A DNA stretch of 46,729 bases from Streptomyces regalis (GCF_001509475.1 NZ_LLZG01000383.1:1-46729); one strand, 5' to 3'. Shown: positions 8,067 to 16,601, counted from the first letter of the stretch. The notes: generated by a model not told the origin, from the letters alone. Numbers and translations: made by a program.

Positions 8067-9100
8067 GCCTGTTCCTGCGTACCGAGCCGGGCGAGCAGGC
8101 CCGTCAGCACGTCCGGCGACACCGTGATGCTGTCGATCCGCGGCAGGTTCTCCGCCAGCCGTGTCCCGGTGAGCGCGTGCAGCGTCGCCACGTCCACCTC
8201 CGCGTGCACCCGCAGCCAGGCGGCCTGCGCCTGCGCCCGCGCCGCACCGACCTCGCGGGCGCCCTCGGCCTCCGCCCGGGCCAGCCGTACGGAGCGGGTG
8301 GCCTCCGCCTCGGCGAGCCGTACCGTGCGGGCCGCCTCCGCCTCGGCCCTGACCGCGTCGGCGGCGGCCTGCTCCTCGGCCTCCCGCCGCGCGTTCGTCC
8401 CCCGCTGGTCCACCAACTGCTCCTCGCGGCGGGCGAGTTCGATCTGGCTGGCCAGTTCGTTCTCGGCGATCGCGCGCTCCCGCTCGACGGCCACGGCCCG
8501 TCGCTCGTAGGTCGCCCGGTCCGCCTCCTGCTGGATCTGTTCGCGGGCCGGCGTGCGCAGGGCGCGCTCTACCTCGGGTTCCGGGCGCAGCGCCATGACG
8601 CGTACGGCGACGACCTCGATGCCGGTCGCCGGGAGGCGGGGCTCGGCGGCCAGGCCCGCCGCGATCCTCTCCCGCACCGCCGTCACGCCGTCGACCAGTG
8701 CCGCCGACAGTGGCGTACGGGCCAGGACGTCCAGCGCGTGCTGCTGGGCCGTCTCCGTCAGAAGCGTCCCGAGCTGCTCCAGCGGGGCGCCCCGCCAGGC
8801 ACCCGTGTCCGGGTCGACGGAGAAGTCCAGGCGTGTCGCGGCCACGGCGGGATCGCTGATCCGGTAGGTGACCGTCGCCTGTACGGCCACGTCCTGGAAG
8901 TCGGACGTACGGGCATGGAAGGTCATCGCCAACTCCCGGTCGTCGACCGGCACTTCGGACAGTGCGGCGGTCAGGGAGCGGAACCAGAAGCTCAGCCCCG
9001 GTCCGTCGTGCACCAGCCGGCCGGAGCGGTGGTGGCGGATGTGTGCCGTCGGAGCGCCCCGCAGATGGCGCCACCCCAGGCGCCGGGTGATGTCGGCCAT
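8063..9100 (-). CDS. SPFH/band 7 domain protein (345 aa)
   Basis: Stomatin/prohibitin/flotillin/HflK-type scaffold protein. The SPFH domain occupies roughly residues 30-190 (DVAVQATVTYRISDP, then GIEVVAVRVMALRPEPEVERAL). A long Ala/Glu/Arg coiled coil of repeated RAEAEAARTVRLAEAEA-like heptads follows, and a short C-terminal tail ends the protein. No N-terminal membrane segment is obvious, which is unusual for the family; GLSFWFRSLTAAL may anchor it peripherally. A GAGGGGG ribosome binding site precedes the ATG at 9100. It is coupled to the NAD-kinase-like gene by a 4-bp overlap, so the two products probably work together, but the process is unknown. Confidence 0.85.
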   Translation of the reverse strand: MADITRRLGWRHLRGAPTAHIRHHRSGRLVHDGPGLSFWFRSLTAALSEVPVDDRELAMTFHARTSDFQDVAVQATVTYRISDPAVAATRLDFSVDPDTGAWRGAPLEQLGTLLTETAQQHALDVLARTPLSAALVDGVTAVRERIAAGLAAEPRLPATGIEVVAVRVMALRPEPEVERALRTPAREQIQQEADRATYERRAVAVERERAIAENELASQIELARREEQLVDQRGTNARREAEEQAAADAVRAEAEAARTVRLAEAEATRSVRLARAEAEGAREVGAARAQAQAAWLRVHAEVDVATLHALTGTRLAENLPRIDSITVSPDVLTGLLARLGTQEQA

Positions 9101-9127
9101 GAGACCCCCTCGTTCACTGGCTCCCCA

Positions 9128-9182
9128 TTTTCGTCATGCAGACGATAATTGTGAAGCCTGCTTGTCGTCAAGAGGACGAAAA
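9128..9182. promoter_or_regulatory. two identical-half-site dyads in the SPFH/arcA divergent promoter
   Basis: Site 1 is TCGTCATGCAGACGA at 9131-9145 and site 2 is TCGTCAAGAGGACGA at 9165-9179. Both are TCGTC-N5-GACGA and both extend to TT-N-TCGTC-N5-GACGA-N-AA. Their centres are 34 bp apart, and the DNA between them is AT-rich. Site 1 begins 28 bp from the SPFH start and site 2 lies about 55 bp upstream of arcA, so a dimeric regulator could control both directions. The regulator is unknown. Confidence 0.7.
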
Positions 9183-9235
9183 CGGAAACGGTCGAGTAGG
9201 GGGTGAACCCGGTCGTCGATGGTCAGGATGGAGAC

Positions 9236-10459
9236 ATGGCATTCCATGTCGACTCCGAGGCCGGGCGGCTGCGCCGCGTCATCCTGCACCGGCCGGATCT
9301 GGAGCTCAAAAGGCTCACCCCCAGCAACAAGGACGCGCTGCTCTTCGACGACGTGCTGTGGGTGCGCCGGGCGCGCGCCGAGCATGACGGGTTCGCCGAC
9401 GTCCTGCGCGACCGCGGGGTCGCCGTCCACCTCTTCGGCGACCTGCTCACCGAGGCCCTGGAGATCCCGGCGGCCAGGAAGCTCGTCCTGGACCGGGTCT
9501 TCGACGAGAAGGAGTACGGGGTGCTCGCCACCGACCATCTCCGTGCGGCCTTCGAGGGCCTGCCCTCAGGGGAGCTGGCCGAGGCCCTCGTCGGCGGCAT
9601 GACCAAGCGGGAGTACCTGGAGGTGCACCCCGAGCCGACCTCCGTGCGCTTCCATGTCATGGAGCTCGACGATTTCCTCCTCGCGCCCCTCCCCAATCAC
9701 CTCTTCACCCGTGACACCTCCGCCTGGATCTACGACGGCGTCTCCGTGAACGCCATGCGCTGGCCGGCGCGGCAGCGTGAGACGGTCCACTTCGAGGCGA
9801 TCTACCGGCACCACCCGCTGTTCCGTGACGAAACGTTCCACGTCTGGTCCGAGGGGCAGGCCGACTACCCCTCCACCATCGAGGGCGGGGACGTCCTCGT
9901 CATCGGCAGCGGCGCGGTCCTCATCGGGATGAGCGAACGGACCACACCCCAGGCCGTCGAGATGCTCGCGCACAAGCTGTTCGCCGCCGGATCGGCCCAG
10001 ACGATCGTGGCCCTCGACATGCCCAAGCGGCGCGCCCTCATGCACCTCGACACCGTGATGACGATGGTCGACGGCGACGTCTTCACCCAGTACGCCGGGC
10101 TCGGCATGCTCCGCTCGTACACCATCGAACCGGGCGCCGGCGACAAGGAGCTGAAGGTCACCGACCATCCGCCGGAGCACATGCACCGCGCGATCGCCGC
10201 CGCCCTCGGCCTCAGCGAGATCCGCGTCCTGACCGCTACCCAGGACGTCCATGCGGCCGAGCGCGAGCAGTGGGACGACGGCTGCAATGTGCTGGCCGTC
10301 GAGCCGGGTGTCGTCGTCGCCTATGAGCGGAACTCCACCACCAACACCCATCTGCGCAAGCAGGGCATCGAGGTGATCGAGATTCCGGGGAGCGAGCTGG
10401 GCCGGGGGAGGGGCGGGCCGCGCTGTATGAGCTGTCCGGTCGAGCGGGAGGCTGTGTAG
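9236..10459 (+). CDS. arcA: arginine deiminase (407 aa)
   Basis: Hydrolyses L-arginine to citrulline and ammonia in the cytoplasm, the first step of the arginine deiminase pathway. Family signatures are complete: FTRDTSAW with D160, EGGDVLV, LMHLDTV with H270 and D272, and the catalytic cysteine C397 in RCMSCP near the C-terminus. The length equals the usual 405-410. The ATG at 9236 ([15 protein letters not shown]) is preferred; an in-frame ATG/GTG further up would add residues not seen in the family. Upstream lies the double-dyad regulatory region; downstream, after 99 bp, is the carbamoyltransferase. No carbamate kinase or arginine/ornithine antiporter is present in the window. Confidence 0.96.
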   Translation: MAFHVDSEAGRLRRVILHRPDLELKRLTPSNKDALLFDDVLWVRRARAEHDGFADVLRDRGVAVHLFGDLLTEALEIPAARKLVLDRVFDEKEYGVLATDHLRAAFEGLPSGELAEALVGGMTKREYLEVHPEPTSVRFHVMELDDFLLAPLPNHLFTRDTSAWIYDGVSVNAMRWPARQRETVHFEAIYRHHPLFRDETFHVWSEGQADYPSTIEGGDVLVIGSGAVLIGMSERTTPQAVEMLAHKLFAAGSAQTIVALDMPKRRALMHLDTVMTMVDGDVFTQYAGLGMLRSYTIEPGAGDKELKVTDHPPEHMHRAIAAALGLSEIRVLTATQDVHAAEREQWDDGCNVLAVEPGVVVAYERNSTTNTHLRKQGIEVIEIPGSELGRGRGGPRCMSCPVEREAV

Positions 10460-10484
10460 GCCGGCTGTGCAGGCCGGCTGTGCA
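10459..10484 (+). repeat. perfect 13-bp tandem duplication
   Basis: GGCCGGCTGTGCA occurs twice in immediate succession (10459-10471 and 10472-10484), starting at the last base of the arcA stop codon. It is probably a replication slippage product in the spacer before the carbamoyltransferase gene. Confidence 0.85.
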
Positions 10485-10491
10485 CGGCGAC

Positions 10492-10519
10492 CGTATAGAA
10501 ATGCTGATGGTCGTATAGA
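10492..10519 (+). promoter_or_regulatory. direct repeat CGTATAGA upstream of ornithine carbamoyltransferase
   Basis: CGTATAGA occurs at 10492-10499 and 10512-10519, exactly 20 bp apart, so both copies face the same side of the helix. ArgR binds tandem ARG boxes with about 21-bp spacing. The match to the ARG consensus is only partial, so this is a candidate operator. The second copy (TATAGA) could also act as a -10 element. Confidence 0.4.
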
Positions 10520-10558
10520 CTTCCAAAGTCCCTGTTCTCGTACCTCTGGAGCGCCCCC

Positions 10559-11566
10559 ATGGCGACTGTCCCGACCGCCCTCGCCGGCCGCCCCTTCCTC
10601 AAGGAGCTCGACTTCACCGAGCAGGAGTTCCGCGGGCTGATCGAGCTGGCCGCCGAGCTCAAGGCCGCCAAGAAGGCCGGGGCCGAGACGCAGTACCTGC
10701 GGGGCAGGAACATCGCGCTGATCTTCGAGAAGACCTCGACGCGCACGCGCTGCGCGTTCGAGGTCGCGGCCGCCGACCAGGGCGCCTCGACGACGTATCT
10801 CGACCCGTCCGGCTCGCAGATCGGCCACAAGGAGTCTGCGAAGGACACCGCGCGCGTGCTGGGGCGGATGTACGACGGGATCGAGTACCGCGGGGACAGC
10901 CAGGCGAAGGTGGAGGAGATGGCCGCGCACGCCGGCGTGCCCGTCTACAACGGCCTGACCGACGACTGGCACCCCACCCAGATGCTCGCCGACGTGCTGA
11001 CGATGACGGAGCACAGCAACAAGCCGCTCAAGGAGATCGCCTTCGCCTACCTCGGCGACGCCCGCTTCAACATGGGCAACTCCTACCTGATCACCGGCGC
11101 CCTGCTCGGCATGGACGTACGGATCGTCGCGCCCAAGGAGTACTGGCCCTCCCAGGAGGTCGTCGATCGGGCCCGCACGCTCTCCGAGACCAGCGGCGCC
11201 CGCATCAGCCTCACCGAGAAGGTCGACGAAGGTGTCCTCGGCGCCGACTTCGTCGCCACCGACGTCTGGGTCTCCATGGGTGAACCCAAGGAGGTCTGGG
11301 ACGAGCGGATCACTGCGCTCGCCCCGTACGCCGTGACCATGGACGTGCTGCGCGCCACCGGGAACCCGGACGTCAAGTTCCTGCACTGCCTGCCGGCCTT
11401 CCACGACCTCGGCACGAAGGTCGGGCGCGAGATCTTCGAGAGCCACGGGCTGGAGTCGCTGGAGGTCACGGACGAGGTCTTCGAGTCTGAGCACTCGGTG
11501 GTCTTCGACGAGGCGGAGAACCGGATGCACACGATCAAGGCGGTTCTGGTCGCGACGCTGGCTTGA
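10559..11566 (+). CDS. argF: ornithine carbamoyltransferase (335 aa)
   Basis: Interconverts citrulline plus phosphate with ornithine plus carbamoyl phosphate. Signatures: STRTR at 60-64 (carbamoyl phosphate), HPTQMLAD, and HCLP at 276-279 (ornithine side, with the conserved Cys). Length is typical. Placement next to arginine deiminase suggests a catabolic (ArcB-like) role, but sequence alone does not separate catabolic from anabolic enzymes. A GGAG lies upstream of the ATG at rather long spacing. It is followed by a hairpin-forming dispersed repeat. Confidence 0.95.
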   Translation: MATVPTALAGRPFLKELDFTEQEFRGLIELAAELKAAKKAGAETQYLRGRNIALIFEKTSTRTRCAFEVAAADQGASTTYLDPSGSQIGHKESAKDTARVLGRMYDGIEYRGDSQAKVEEMAAHAGVPVYNGLTDDWHPTQMLADVLTMTEHSNKPLKEIAFAYLGDARFNMGNSYLITGALLGMDVRIVAPKEYWPSQEVVDRARTLSETSGARISLTEKVDEGVLGADFVATDVWVSMGEPKEVWDERITALAPYAVTMDVLRATGNPDVKFLHCLPAFHDLGTKVGREIFESHGLESLEVTDEVFESEHSVVFDEAENRMHTIKAVLVATLA

Positions 11567-11585
11567 GTGGCGGGGATGTGCCGTA

Positions 11586-11675
11586 GGGGCGCGCCTGTGT
11601 TGCGGACTGCCGGCTGTATGTGGTTGATCGCGCCCGCGCGGCGGTAGCCGCATATTCAATACAGCCCCGCGCCCC
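11586..11675. repeat. nested-hairpin Streptomyces repeat between argF and ATPase gene
   Basis: Outer arms GGGGCGCG (11586-11593) and CGCGCCCC (11668-11675) enclose inner arms GGCTGTAT (11612-11619) and ATACAGCC (11659-11666), so the whole 90 bp can fold into one branched hairpin. The text resembles a common Streptomyces intergenic repeat. Placed between convergent genes, it may double as a terminator for argF. Confidence 0.7.
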
Positions 11676-11684
11676 GCAGGGGGT

Positions 11685-12137
11685 TTACGTCGGACGGCGT
11701 TGAGCGGGTACGACCGGCAGCCTGAACCACACCGCCTTGCCCGAGTCCGTCGGGCGGTGGCCGCAGGACGAGCTCAGGGCGCGGATCAGCAGCAGGCCGC
11801 GGCCGTGCTCCTGCCAGGGGTCGGGGTCGCCGTCGGCGGGCCGGGTCAGATTGCCGGGCGGTGCCGGGTCCGGGTCATGCACCTCGACCTGGCAGCCGGA
11901 CGGCAGCAGCTCCACCACCAGCTCTATCGGGCCGTCCCCTGCGGTGTGCTCCACGGCGTTCGCGACCAGTTCCGCCGTGAGCAGCTCCGCGGTGTCCCTG
12001 TCGGCGGCATGCTCCAGCTCGGCCAGCGCCGTCCGGACCAGTGCGCGGGCGACGGGCACGGCCGCGACGGTGTGCGGCAGTGCGATGTGCCAGGAGGCGG
12101 AGGCTGCGGGGCGATCTTGCAAGGTGGGTCCGTTCAT
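11685..12137 (-). CDS. ATP-binding anti-sigma-factor-type kinase domain protein (150 aa)
   Basis: A single HATPase_c domain of the RsbW/SpoIIAB type, abundant in Streptomyces. The N box ELVANAVEHT and the G box HGRGLLLIRAL are clear, and there is no sensor, HisKA or phosphatase domain. Such proteins usually bind and inhibit sigma factors or phosphorylate anti-anti-sigma partners. No sigma or anti-anti-sigma gene is adjacent, so the partner is unknown. The start is the ATG of MNGPTLQDRP, with AGGACAG upstream on the minus strand. It is transcribed divergently from the enoyl-CoA hydratase gene. Confidence 0.88.
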   Translation of the reverse strand: MNGPTLQDRPAASASWHIALPHTVAAVPVARALVRTALAELEHAADRDTAELLTAELVANAVEHTAGDGPIELVVELLPSGCQVEVHDPDPAPPGNLTRPADGDPDPWQEHGRGLLLIRALSSSCGHRPTDSGKAVWFRLPVVPAQRRPT

Positions 12138-12375
12138 GAGCAGGCTGTCCTGCTTTCAACCTTCTGAATGGTACGGCGCCACCCGGCAGAGGCGTCCGAC
12201 GGGCACCGTTCGGGACCTTCGGCCCCGACTGCTGGGCGGCTTACCCGGGTGAACGGCCGGCCTCGCACGGCTGATCCCGCCGTTACGGGGATGTCGACGA
12301 GCCGTGACGGATGTGACGAGGTCAGGTCACACGCCGGGTTGTCGCGCGGTCGGGCTATCGGGCTATTGCGCACTC
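12138..12375. other. divergent intergenic region (left part)
   Basis: Together with the next 100 bp this forms the 338-bp gap between the ATPase gene and the enoyl-CoA hydratase gene. I see no gene or repeat in it. The regulatory motif at 12376-12389 and a direct repeat of TCGAAG-GTAGAGC (about 12404-12431) lie on the hydratase side. Confidence 0.5.
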
Positions 12376-12389
12376 GTGACGACAGTCAA
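12376..12389 (+). promoter_or_regulatory. TGAC-N4-GTCA motif upstream of enoyl-CoA hydratase (copy 1)
   Basis: GTGACGACAGTCAA contains the inverted repeat TGAC-GACA-GTCA. The same 14 bases occur at 18305-18318 in the divergent promoter of the ligase-paaX and acyl-CoA dehydrogenase genes, followed at both places by a GATA at the same distance. This marks a shared operator/promoter of the aromatic CoA cluster, probably read by the PaaX-type regulator. Confidence 0.7.
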
Positions 12390-12475
12390 AGTTAGGTGAT
12401 AGCTTCGAAGGTAGAGCTCGAAGGGTAGAGCTCAGTGAGCCAGTGCCCGCCGTCCGCCCGAGGAGGCCGCACGTC

Positions 12476-13303
12476 ATGAGTCCCTTCACCGGCTCCGCCA
12501 CCCGCACCCCGGACTGGGAGCACCTGCGGGTCGAGCGCGCCGACGGGGTCGCCACCGTCACCCTCGCCCGCCCCGAGAAACTCAACGCGCTCACCTTCGG
12601 CGCCTACGCCGACCTGCGCGATCTGCTCGCCGAGCTGTCCCGGGAGCGGGCGGTACGGGCCCTGGTGCTGGCCGGCGAGGGCCGCGGCTTCTGCTCCGGC
12701 GGCGACGTCGACGAGATCATCGGCGCGACCCTGTCCATGGACACCGCCCAGCTTCTCGACTTCAACCGGATGACCGGGCAGGTCGTGCGGGCCGTACGGG
12801 AGTGCCCGTTCCCGGTGATCGCGGCGGTGCACGGGGTGGCCGCCGGGGCCGGTGCCGTACTGGCACTCGCGGCCGACTTCCGGGTCGCCGACCCCACCGC
12901 CCGCTTCGCGTTCCTCTTCACCCGGGTGGGCCTGTCCGGCGGCGACATGGGCGCGGCCTATCTGCTGCCGAGGGTCGTCGGCCTGGGCCACGCCACCCGC
13001 CTGCTCATGCTGGGCGAGCCGGTACGGGCACCGGAAGCCGAGCGGATCGGCCTGATCAGCGAGCTGGTGGAGGAGGGGAGGGCGGACGAGGCCGCGGGGG
13101 CCCTCGCCCGCCGCCTGGCCGACGGCCCTGCCCTGGCATACGCCCAGACGAAGACGCTCCTGACGGCCGAGCTGGACATGCCGCTGGCGGCAGCGGTGGA
13201 GATGGACGCCTCGACACAGGCCCTGCTGATGAACGGCCAGGACTACGCGGAGTTCCACGCGGCGTTCACGGAGAAGCGCCCACCGAAATGGCAGGGGAGG
13301 TAG
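12476..13303 (+). CDS. enoyl-CoA hydratase/isomerase family protein (275 aa)
   Basis: Crotonase-fold enzyme acting on a CoA thioester. Oxyanion-hole regions are visible at FCSGGDVDEI and GVAAGAGAVLALAADFRVAD. The C-terminal KWQGR follows a region typical of hydratases from aromatic acyl-CoA pathways. The ATG at 12476 is chosen because GAGGAGG lies 9 nt upstream; an earlier in-frame start at 12443 lacks one. It is the first gene of a plus-strand unit with the monooxygenase-OYE fusion. In the 2-aminobenzoyl-CoA route the dearomatised ring needs a hydratase, which fits. Confidence 0.9.
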   Translation: MSPFTGSATRTPDWEHLRVERADGVATVTLARPEKLNALTFGAYADLRDLLAELSRERAVRALVLAGEGRGFCSGGDVDEIIGATLSMDTAQLLDFNRMTGQVVRAVRECPFPVIAAVHGVAAGAGAVLALAADFRVADPTARFAFLFTRVGLSGGDMGAAYLLPRVVGLGHATRLLMLGEPVRAPEAERIGLISELVEEGRADEAAGALARRLADGPALAYAQTKTLLTAELDMPLAAAVEMDASTQALLMNGQDYAEFHAAFTEKRPPKWQGR

Positions 13304-13335
13304 GGATGCTCTCGACCCAGGGGACTGTCCCAAGC

Positions 13336-13385
13336 CCAGGGGCGCGGGGAACTGCGCGACCAGCCACATCGAACCGGCAGTCGCC
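13336..13385 (+). repeat. Streptomyces dispersed repeat between hydratase and monooxygenase
   Basis: The phrases CAGGGGCGCGGGGAACTGCG and CGACCAGCCACATCG belong to a repeat very common between Streptomyces genes. Here it fills the 83-bp gap inside an apparent operon and reaches the start codon of the next gene, which consequently has no good Shine-Dalgarno sequence. Confidence 0.7.
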
Positions 13386-13386
13386 A

Positions 13387-15672
13387 ATGATGACCAGCCA
13401 CCCCCTACGAGTCGCAATCATCGGCGGCGGCCCCGGTGGCCTCTACGCCGCCGCCCTGCTGAAACGCCTCGACCCGTCCCGCGAGGTAACCGTCTGGGAA
13501 CGCAACGCCCCCGACGACACCTTCGGCTTCGGAGTCGTCCTCTCCGACGAAACCCTCGGCGGCATCGAACACGCCGACCCCGTGGTCTACGCGGCCCTGC
13601 AGAAGCACTTCACCCGCTGGGACGACATCGACATCGTCCACCGCAACACCCGCCAAACCTCCGGAGGACACGGCTTCGCGGCACTGGGCAGAAAACGCCT
13701 CCTCGAAATCCTGCACGACCGCTGCCACGCCCTCGGCGTAGAGCTCCGCTTCCGCTCCGAGGCCCCCTACCCCGCCTGGCTCGCGGAAACATACGACCTG
13801 GTAATCGCCGCCGACGGTGTGCACAGCACCACCCGCGAGGCCTACACCCATGTGTTCCGCCCCCATGTGACCGAACACCACTGCCGCTACATCTGGCTCG
13901 CCGCAGACTTCGCCTTCGACGCCTTCCGCTTCGAGATCGCCGAGACCGAACACGGCGTGATGCAACTGCACGGCTACCCGTACGCGGCGGACGCCTCCAC
14001 CGTGATCGTCGAGATGCGGGAAGAGGTCTGGCAGGCAGCCGGATTCGCGGAACTCGACGAGCAGGAGTCCGTCGAGCACTGCGCCAAGATCTTCGCGGAA
14101 GCGCTCCGCGGACGGCCCCTGAAGTCCAACAAGTCGGCGTGGACCACCTTCCGCACCGTCGTCAACGAGCGCTGGTCGCACGACAATGTCGTCCTGCTCG
14201 GCGACGCCGCCCACACCGCCCACTTCTCCATCGGCTCCGGCACCAAGCTCGCCGTCGAGGACGCCCTCGCGCTCGCCGCCTGCCTGGAGGAACAGCCGGA
14301 CATCGCAAGCGCGCTCAGCGCGTACGAGGAGGAGCGCAAGCCCGTCGTCGCCTCCACGCAGCGCGCCGCCCGCGCCAGCCTGGAGTGGTTCGAGAACCTC
14401 GGCCTCTACCTCGACCAGCAGCCCCGACAGTTCGCCTTCAACCTCCTCACCCGCAGCCGCCGCGTCACCCACGACAACCTGCGCCTGCGCGACGCCCGCT
14501 TCACCGAGGCCGTGGAGCGCGACTTCGGCTGCCCGCCCGGCACGCCCCCGATGTTCACGCCGTTCCGGCTGCGCGGCCTGACCCTGCGCAACCGGGTCGT
14601 CGTGTCCCCGATGGACATGTACTCGGCCACGGACGGCGTCCCCGGCGACTTCCACCTGGTCCACCTCGGCGCCCGCGCCCTCGGTGGCGCCGGCCTGGTG
14701 ATGACCGAGATGGTGTGCGTCAGCCCGGAGGGACGCATCACCCCCGGCTGCGCGGGCCTCTACACCGGCAAACAGGGGGAGGCCTGGCGGCGGATCGTCC
14801 AGTTCGTGCACGCACAGGCACCCGGCACCGCCATCGGCGTGCAGCTCGGCCACAGCGGGCGCAAGGGCTCGACCAAGCTGATGTGGGAGGGCATCGACGC
14901 GCCCCTGGAGGACGGCAACTGGCCACTCGTGGCCCCGTCCCCGATCCCCTACAAGCAGTACAGTCAGACCCCGCGCGAGCTGACCCGCGCCCAACTCACC
15001 GATGTCCGCGAGCAGTTCACGGCAGCCGCCTGGCGTGCCGCCCGGGCCGACTTCGACCTCCTCGAACTGCACTGCGCGCACGGCTACCTGCTCTCCGGCT
15101 TCCTTTCCCCGCTCACCAACCTCCGCACGGACGCCTACGGCGGCTCCCTCGACAAACGGCTCCGCTTCCCACTGGAGGTCTTCGACGCCGTACGGGGCGT
15201 ATGGCCCGAGGAACGGCCCATGACCGTCCGTATCTCCGCCACCGACTGGGCCGAAGGTGGCACGACCGCCGAGGACGCCGTCGAGATCGCCCGCGCCTTC
15301 GCCGCGCACGGCGCCGACGCGATCGACGTCTCGACCGGGCAGGTCGTGGCCGACGAGCAGCCGGAGTACGGGCGGTCGTACCAGACGCCGTACGCGGACC
15401 GGATCCGTCACATCACCGGCCTTCCGGTGATCGCCGTCGGCGCGATCTCCTCCTGGGACGACGTCAACTCCCTGATCCTGGCGGGCCGTACGGACCTGTG
15501 CGCCCTCGCCCGCCCCCACCTGTACGACCCGCACTGGACGCTGCACGCCGCGGCCGAGCAGGGCTACGACGGACCGGGCGTCGTCTGGCCGGCCCCGTAC
15601 CGGGCGGGCAGCCGCCGCCCGCAGACGGGACGCACGGACGCCCCCAAGCCCCGCCTGACGCTCGGGACTTGA
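13387..15672 (+). CDS. bifunctional salicylyl-CoA/2-aminobenzoyl-CoA monooxygenase-reductase (761 aa)
   Basis: A fusion of two flavoenzymes. Residues 1 to about 385 are a class A FAD monooxygenase with IIGGGPGG at 11-18 and GDAAH at 272-276. From about residue 389 (MFTPFRLRGLTLRNRVV) to the end is an old-yellow-enzyme-type FMN reductase with MDMYSA, HSGRKG and HCAHGYLLSGFLSP. This arrangement is known from Azoarcus 2-aminobenzoyl-CoA monooxygenase/reductase and salicylyl-CoA 5-hydroxylase. The first half hydroxylates the CoA-activated ring and the second reduces it, giving non-aromatic ring products. The ATG at 13387 (or the adjacent one at 13390) is the only start that gives the FAD-fold N-terminus. 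It lies directly after a dispersed repeat. The preferred substrate, amino- or hydroxybenzoyl-CoA, is inferred from neighbours. Confidence 0.92.
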   Translation: MMTSHPLRVAIIGGGPGGLYAAALLKRLDPSREVTVWERNAPDDTFGFGVVLSDETLGGIEHADPVVYAALQKHFTRWDDIDIVHRNTRQTSGGHGFAALGRKRLLEILHDRCHALGVELRFRSEAPYPAWLAETYDLVIAADGVHSTTREAYTHVFRPHVTEHHCRYIWLAADFAFDAFRFEIAETEHGVMQLHGYPYAADASTVIVEMREEVWQAAGFAELDEQESVEHCAKIFAEALRGRPLKSNKSAWTTFRTVVNERWSHDNVVLLGDAAHTAHFSIGSGTKLAVEDALALAACLEEQPDIASALSAYEEERKPVVASTQRAARASLEWFENLGLYLDQQPRQFAFNLLTRSRRVTHDNLRLRDARFTEAVERDFGCPPGTPPMFTPFRLRGLTLRNRVVVSPMDMYSATDGVPGDFHLVHLGARALGGAGLVMTEMVCVSPEGRITPGCAGLYTGKQGEAWRRIVQFVHAQAPGTAIGVQLGHSGRKGSTKLMWEGIDAPLEDGNWPLVAPSPIPYKQYSQTPRELTRAQLTDVREQFTAAAWRAARADFDLLELHCAHGYLLSGFLSPLTNLRTDAYGGSLDKRLRFPLEVFDAVRGVWPEERPMTVRISATDWAEGGTTAEDAVEIARAFAAHGADAIDVSTGQVVADEQPEYGRSYQTPYADRIRHITGLPVIAVGAISSWDDVNSLILAGRTDLCALARPHLYDPHWTLHAAAEQGYDGPGVVWPAPYRAGSRRPQTGRTDAPKPRLTLGT

Positions 15673-15773
15673 GGGTATACGCGCCACCCGTGAGGGAGGC
15701 TTTCTACAGGTTGACCATCTGTTCCGTTAGTGGCGCATGGTGTGCCCGTGGTGGCCCGTGATGGGCCGCCCGG

Positions 15774-16586
15774 TCACAGGCCCGCGAACACGGCCCCCGC
15801 GTCCCGCAGGCGTTCGTGCAGTCCCCGGAAGACGGCCGCCGAGCGGGCGCCCGGCCAGTCCTCGGGCAGCAGCCGGGCGGGCAGGCCGGGGTCGGTGTAG
15901 GGGAGGTGGCGCCAGGAGTCCAGGGCGAGGAGGTAGTCGCGGTAGGCCTCCTCGGGCGGGGTGTCGTGCCGGCACTCCCAGTCGTGCAGCACGCGAGCGT
16001 GGCGGTCGAGGAACGCCTCGTGCTCCTTGGCGATCGCGGCCAGGTCCCACCAGCGGGCGACGGCGTCGACGGTCGGCGCGAAGCCGAGGTGCTCGCCGCG
16101 GAAGAAGTCGACGTATCCCTCCAGACGCAGCCGCTGGAGCGTGTGCCGGGCCTCCTCGTAGAGCTGTGCCGGCGCGATCCACACGCCCGGAGCCGCCGTC
16201 CCGAAGCCGAGCCCGGCCAGCCGGGAGCGCAGCACATGCCGCTTCTGCCGCTCCGACTCCGGCACCGAGAACACCGCGAGCACCCAGCCCTCGTCGGCGG
16301 GCGGCGCGGTGGAGTAGATGCGCCGGTCGCCGTCGTCGAGCAACTGGCGGGCGTCCGGCGACAGTTCGTACCCCGCCGCGCCCTGCGCCGTACGGGCCGG
16401 CAGCAGCAGCCCGCGCCGCTTCAGCCGCGAGACCGAGGAACGCACGGAAGGAGCGTCCACGCCGACCGCGGCCAGCAGTCTGATGAGCTCGGCGACCGGC
16501 ACCGGGCCGGGCATATAGCGGCCGTAGGCGCCGTAGAGCGTGACGATGAGAGACCGTGGTGCATGCTGGTCGGACACGTTGATCAT
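15774..16586 (-). CDS. PaaX family transcriptional regulator (270 aa)
   Basis: PaaX-type repressor: an N-terminal winged helix (RSLIVTLYGAYGRY, then SVRSSVSRLKRRGLL), the PaaX core (GVWIAPAQLYEEA) and the C-terminal PaaX domain (YRDYLLALDSWRHLPYTDPGLP). Family members sense aryl-CoA thioesters, phenylacetyl-CoA in E. coli. It lies 15 bp downstream of the ligase gene on the same strand, so it is probably co-transcribed and autoregulated from the promoter near 18.3 kb. The ATG has no clear ribosome binding site, suggesting coupling. An aminobenzoyl-CoA-type inducer is likely but inferred from context. Confidence 0.92.
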   Translation of the reverse strand: MINVSDQHAPRSLIVTLYGAYGRYMPGPVPVAELIRLLAAVGVDAPSVRSSVSRLKRRGLLLPARTAQGAAGYELSPDARQLLDDGDRRIYSTAPPADEGWVLAVFSVPESERQKRHVLRSRLAGLGFGTAAPGVWIAPAQLYEEARHTLQRLRLEGYVDFFRGEHLGFAPTVDAVARWWDLAAIAKEHEAFLDRHARVLHDWECRHDTPPEEAYRDYLLALDSWRHLPYTDPGLPARLLPEDWPGARSAAVFRGLHERLRDAGAVFAGL

Positions 16587-16601
16587 CTTAGGTCGTACGG
16601 A

